Positions 61,136-64,000 of a stretch of DNA of 64,000 nucleotides are shown in pieces (the stretch's first letter is position 1; each line of letters begins with the position of its first letter). Location: positions 93,205 to 157,204 of the forward strand of contig JADZEI010000066.1 of assembly GCA_020850615.1 (NCBI GenBank), read 5' to 3'. Source of the DNA: Dehalococcoidia bacterium. GTDB taxonomy: Bacteria > Chloroflexota > Dehalococcoidia > Tepidiformales > Tepidiformaceae. Both the position numbers and the translations under genes were made by a program. The notes beneath the pieces were generated by a model. The model made no database searches. It had not been told where the DNA came from and saw only the letters and a list, made by a program, of their open reading frames with translations.

Positions 61136-61660
61136 TCACCCGTTTGTCACTTCGTCGCGGAGCAGGTCCATCAGCAGCCCGTCGTGCCAGCTGCCGTCGG
61201 ACCCGCGCTCGTACTGGCGCATCGTGCCGATGGCCCGGAAGCCCACCGCCTCGTACGCGCGGATGGTGTTCCGGTTCGCGGCGGCCGGGTCGATGGTGAG
61301 CCGGTGGTGGCCGCGCGCCTCGAACAGGTAGCGCGCGAGCAGCCGGATGGCCGCGGGGCCGAGCCCCCGCCCCTGGTGCTCCGCCCCCAGCGAGATGTCG
61401 ATGCCGGCGTGGCGGTAGTCCGGGTCGTCCTCTTCGCTGAACTGGAGCAGCCCGGCCAGCTCGCCGTCCACCTCAATCGCGAACGCGCCGAGGTCGTCGT
61501 CTGGCTCGCTGTACTCGGCGCGCACGCGGGCCTCGTCGTACTCGCCCCACCAGCGCGCCACGGTCGGGTCGCGGAGGAGCTCCACGAGCGCGGGCACGTC
61601 GCCCGGGCCAAGGGGCCGCAGGCGGAACCCGCCGCCGTCGAGCGTGGGGAGGTCATCCAT
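61136..61660 (-). CDS. GNAT N-acetyltransferase, AAC(6')/RimJ-like
   Basis: The 174-residue protein has the GNAT fold: FRLRPLGPGDVPALVELLRDPTVARWWGEYDEARV, GIDISLGAEHQGRGLGPAAIRLLARYLF (acetyl-CoA P-loop QGRGLG) and DPAAANRNTIRAYEAVGFRAIG. The layout is that of aminoglycoside 6'-acetyltransferases and RimJ/L-type enzymes. The substrate is unknown. The start at 61660 is set by TATGCT six bases upstream. Confidence 0.88.
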   Translation of the reverse strand: MDDLPTLDGGGFRLRPLGPGDVPALVELLRDPTVARWWGEYDEARVRAEYSEPDDDLGAFAIEVDGELAGLLQFSEEDDPDYRHAGIDISLGAEHQGRGLGPAAIRLLARYLFEARGHHRLTIDPAAANRNTIRAYEAVGFRAIGTMRQYERGSDGSWHDGLLMDLLRDEVTNG

Positions 61661-61666
61661 TGGCAG

Positions 61667-61672
61667 AGCATA
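61667..61672 (-). promoter_or_regulatory. -10 box of GNAT gene (leaderless type)
   Basis: TATGCT on the minus strand ends six bases before the ATG at 61660. Confidence 0.65.
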
Positions 61673-61961
61673 CGCAGGGCCCGCATCGGCCGCGCGTGGG
61701 GGGAGCGGCACCATCGTCCACGCGGCGCGCCCGAACTCCGCTCCGGGGCAACCCCTACGGGATCTCCCCGAACTTTCGCAAGCGAGGGAAAACGGAGTTA
61801 AGAGGACAGCGATCCTTACCGGAGCGGGTGGTCCCGCATGCTAGGGTCGCCACGACGGAGCGGGCACCCGGCCGCCACCCCCATGGCCCCGGCCCTGCCC
61901 CGCGCGTTGCTACCTGGTCTTGCTTCAGTCGCGCGGGTGGTTGGCCGTTACTCACCGCAGG

Positions 61962-63257
61962 ATGGTGGAAGTGGTGCGGGTTATCGGTGTGGGTCCGGCG
62001 GGGCGCGTCCGTGCGCTGTACTACGGCGCGAAGTTCATCTCCCAGTCCGCGCAGAACCTGCTCCTCGCGGCGCTCTTCATCTCCGCGGGCACCGATGGCA
62101 CGGGCGCGATCGGCCTCAGCGGGCTGATGCTCGCGACGCTGCTGCCGGGGCTCCTCCTCGGGCTCAGCGGCGGCGCCTTCGTGGACCGCATCGGCCTCGG
62201 GCGCGGCTACGCCCTCGGCGCGGCGCTCCGCCTGCTGCCCGTGGCCGCCGGCATCCTCGTCCTCCAGGACGCGGCGAGCGCGTGGATGATCGCGTTCGCC
62301 TATTCGGCCGCCTCGCAGGTGTTCACCCCCGCCGAAGTCGGCCTCGTCGGCGTCATCGAACGGGACCAGCCGGGCCGCGCGCACTCCATCCTCGTGGCGC
62401 TGCAGTACGGCGGCCAGGTGCTCGGCATGCTCGTGCTCGGCCCGGCGCTCTACTTCTGGGGCGGCGCCTTCGTGATGATGGCCGTCTCGGCCGCGCTCTT
62501 CGGCGTCGTCGCGGTGCTGGCCACGCTCGTCATGGAGCAGCTCGCCGACGCCCCCCGCGCCGCGGCCGCCCGTTGCCACTCCTTCCGCGAAACCTGCCGC
62601 CTCTTCCGCGACCAGGCGGCGCCGCGCTACGCCCTGCTCACCCTCGCGATCAAGGCGATCGTCGTCCGCGGCACGATCGTCGCGCTGCCGCTCTACCTCT
62701 CGCACGACCTCGGGCTTGGCCGCGAAGGGTTCATCTTCCTGCTCGCACCGGGCATTGTGGGCGCGATCGCCGGGCTCGCCTGGGGCGCGATGGAACGCAA
62801 CGCCGAGAGCGCCCTCCCGGGGATGCGCCGCGCCGTCGCGGGCATGATCGTCGCCGTCTTCGCGCTCGCGGTGCTGGACTACGGGCTGCGCGCGGTGGTC
62901 GAGCTCAGCGGCGTCAACGCGGTGACCGGCGTCGACGTCACGCTCGAGACGACGTTCGCGGTGGCGCTGCCGGCGGCGTTCCTCCTCGGCTTCTCGCTGA
63001 GCCTCGCGGTGATCGCCTCCCGCGTCGCGCTCACGGCCTCCGCGCCCGTCGGCCAGCAGGCGCGCGTCTTCGCCGTCCAGGACACGCTGACCGAATCGCT
63101 GCTCGTGCTGCCCCTGCTGCTCACCGGCTTCGGCGCCGAATGGGCCGGGGCCCGCCCCACAATGGCCGCGATCGCCATCCTCGCCACGCTCGGCGTCTTC
63201 CTCGTTGAGAAGCCGCGAATCGCGAGGCGCGAGGGCATCGAGTGGGCGAAGCCGTAG
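61962..63257 (+). CDS. Major facilitator superfamily transporter
   Basis: The 431-residue membrane protein has about twelve helices in two six-helix halves. The loop between helices 2 and 3 reads GGAFVDRIGLGRGYALG, a variant of the MFS motif A. Many Ala/Leu/Gly helices follow, and a charged central loop at about residues 190-215. It resembles drug/sugar exporters of the BmrA/EntS type; the cargo is unknown. The start is uncertain (ATG 61962 or in-frame upstream). The last residues (WAKP) and the TAG stop come from repeat module A. Confidence 0.82.
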   Translation: MVEVVRVIGVGPAGRVRALYYGAKFISQSAQNLLLAALFISAGTDGTGAIGLSGLMLATLLPGLLLGLSGGAFVDRIGLGRGYALGAALRLLPVAAGILVLQDAASAWMIAFAYSAASQVFTPAEVGLVGVIERDQPGRAHSILVALQYGGQVLGMLVLGPALYFWGGAFVMMAVSAALFGVVAVLATLVMEQLADAPRAAAARCHSFRETCRLFRDQAAPRYALLTLAIKAIVVRGTIVALPLYLSHDLGLGREGFIFLLAPGIVGAIAGLAWGAMERNAESALPGMRRAVAGMIVAVFALAVLDYGLRAVVELSGVNAVTGVDVTLETTFAVALPAAFLLGFSLSLAVIASRVALTASAPVGQQARVFAVQDTLTESLLVLPLLLTGFGAEWAGARPTMAAIAILATLGVFLVEKPRIARREGIEWAKP

Positions 63258-63905
63258 TCGCGGAGCACCGGCTCCGCGGCACCCAGTGCCCTGCCCCGCG
63301 GTAGCCCGCGACCCCCGTACGCTCGGAGGGCCGGGGGGTGCGGCGAGCACCGCCGCCGCGCAGCGGTAGTTTGCCGAGCCCCGCCTCGGCGGTGCGGAAG
63401 CCCACGGATGCCACACCGAGAGGCCACCAGCGTCCGGGGTTGCGAGGGCGGGAGCTCAGCGACGCGCCCGGCTCGCGGCGCGATGCCCGTCGCGGGCGCT
63501 GGCACGCGCTGCCGCGGGACGGTGTACCGGGGCGCGGACGAGCGCTCGCTCACGCGCGCGCTACTGATTGGCGGGAGCGCAGCGACGCGCCCGGCTCGCG
63601 GCGCGATGCCCGTCGCGGGCGCTGGCACGCGCTGCCGCGGGGCATGATCCTCAGGGGCCGCAGAGCCGGTGCTCCGCGACTACGCCTGCGGCGCCGTCCG
63701 CCCCCGGGTGTAGCCCGGGCCCCTCGTGGGCCCTGAGCGGCAGCCCACGGATGCAACACCGACAGGCCACCAGCGTCCGGGGCTGCGAGGGCGGGAGCGC
63801 TGCGCCACGCCCGGCTCGCGGCGCGATGCCCGTCGCGGGCGCTGGCACGCGCTGCCGCGGGGCATGATCCTCAGGGGCCGCAGAGCCGGTGCTCTGCGAC
63901 TTCCA
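63244..63905 (+). repeat. REP mosaic at the right end
   Basis: Module A (63244-63305, overlapping the MFS stop), inverted module E (about 63360-63400) and a tandem pair of a ~200-bp unit containing GGGAGCTCAGCGACGCGCCC / CGGCTCGCGGCGCGATGCCC (about 63445-63530, 63570-63660 and 63790-63880), with inverted A hairpins (AGAGCCGGTGCTCCGCGAC, AGAGCCGGTGCTCTGCGAC) and module D. No gene is visible in 63258-64000. Confidence 0.75.
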
Positions 63906-64000
63906 TGAGAAGGCCAGCCTGGATCAAGCCGCGCCTTTAGCGGGCGCACCAGCTGGGATGTCGTTTCGAAGCTCCGCTTCCATCCGCACTCTTGGTCGGC

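Noticed and set aside
63258..64000. Several plus and minus frames in the right-end mosaic
   Set aside because: All are translations of repeat modules (A, B, D, E) with the same Arg/Gly/Ala strings seen at other mosaics.

Overview
The window looks like chromosome of a very GC-rich, free-living bacterium. I lean to Chloroflexota (Tepidiforma/Dehalococcoidia-like), with high-GC Actinobacteria as the alternative. The reasons are the mix of F420-type enzymes (a luciferase-like oxidoreductase and an Rv0121-like flavin-fold protein), a RodZ-like protein carrying PASTA, an amt-glnK pair behind a GlnR-like pentamer array, secreted proteins with Thr/Pro linkers and a short shared C-terminal domain, and many leaderless genes. 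No rRNA, tRNA or CRISPR array was recognised. About 55 genes are supported, and the spaces between them are unusually rich in short repeats.

Layout. 1-2.3 kb: end of a REP-associated transposase, repeats, dapB, a 52-residue membrane peptide and an AbrB-like gene. 2.4-4.2 kb: acyl-CoA dehydrogenase and MaoC dehydratase. 4.5-10.5 kb: F420-type flavin-fold enzyme, PRC-barrel protein, ketopantoate reductase divergent from an inositol-monophosphatase, a benzaldehyde-lyase-like ThDP enzyme and a membrane-anchored protein. 10.7-15.3 kb: a MoxR/DUF58/transglutaminase-like operon whose last member has lost all three catalytic residues. 15.4-19.5 kb: DUF378, histidine kinase plus receiver, YchF, enoyl-CoA hydratase. 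19.5-24.8 kb: a run of small leaderless genes (degenerate Rieske fold, HicB-like, antitoxin-like, MGMT, MBL hydrolase), a secreted beta-rich protein and a PPOX protein. 25.3-28.2 kb: rimO, RodZ-PASTA, Uma2. 28.2-29.05 kb: an intact REP-associated tyrosine transposase flanked by REPs. 29.05-32 kb: TetR and a divergent MMPL exporter with two operators between them. 32-33.6 kb: tandem REP composites and a gene-poor, less GC-rich leader. 33.7-39.4 kb: a 1673-residue surface protein and a PPTTG-tailed companion. 39.7-49.6 kb: a 1367-residue GAF-rich kinase, a CAP protein, glnK and amt, DinB-like, Uma2, CotH. 50-61 kb: D,D-carboxypeptidase, luciferase-like oxidoreductase, DUF362, thioesterase, zinc-ribbon, YCII, a P1B-5 ATPase with hemerythrin tail, and a PAS/chemoreceptor-like protein. 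61-64 kb: GNAT, MFS and a repeat mosaic.

Three things run through the window. (1) About nineteen genes on both strands have a -10 hexamer (TANNNT type) ending exactly 6 or 7 bases before the start codon and no Shine-Dalgarno sequence, so they are probably leaderless; operon genes and surface-protein genes instead have clear Shine-Dalgarno sites. (2) The intergenic DNA is a mosaic of several repeat families: heptad iterons, often as inverted pairs around a spacer; octamers; a RAYT-linked REP; and GC hairpin modules. These repeats supply the stop codons of at least four genes. (3) A 107-bp insertion lies at the same position inside the same hairpin repeat at two distant loci. The most novel candidates are the heptad elements, the nested insertion and the pseudo-transglutaminase.
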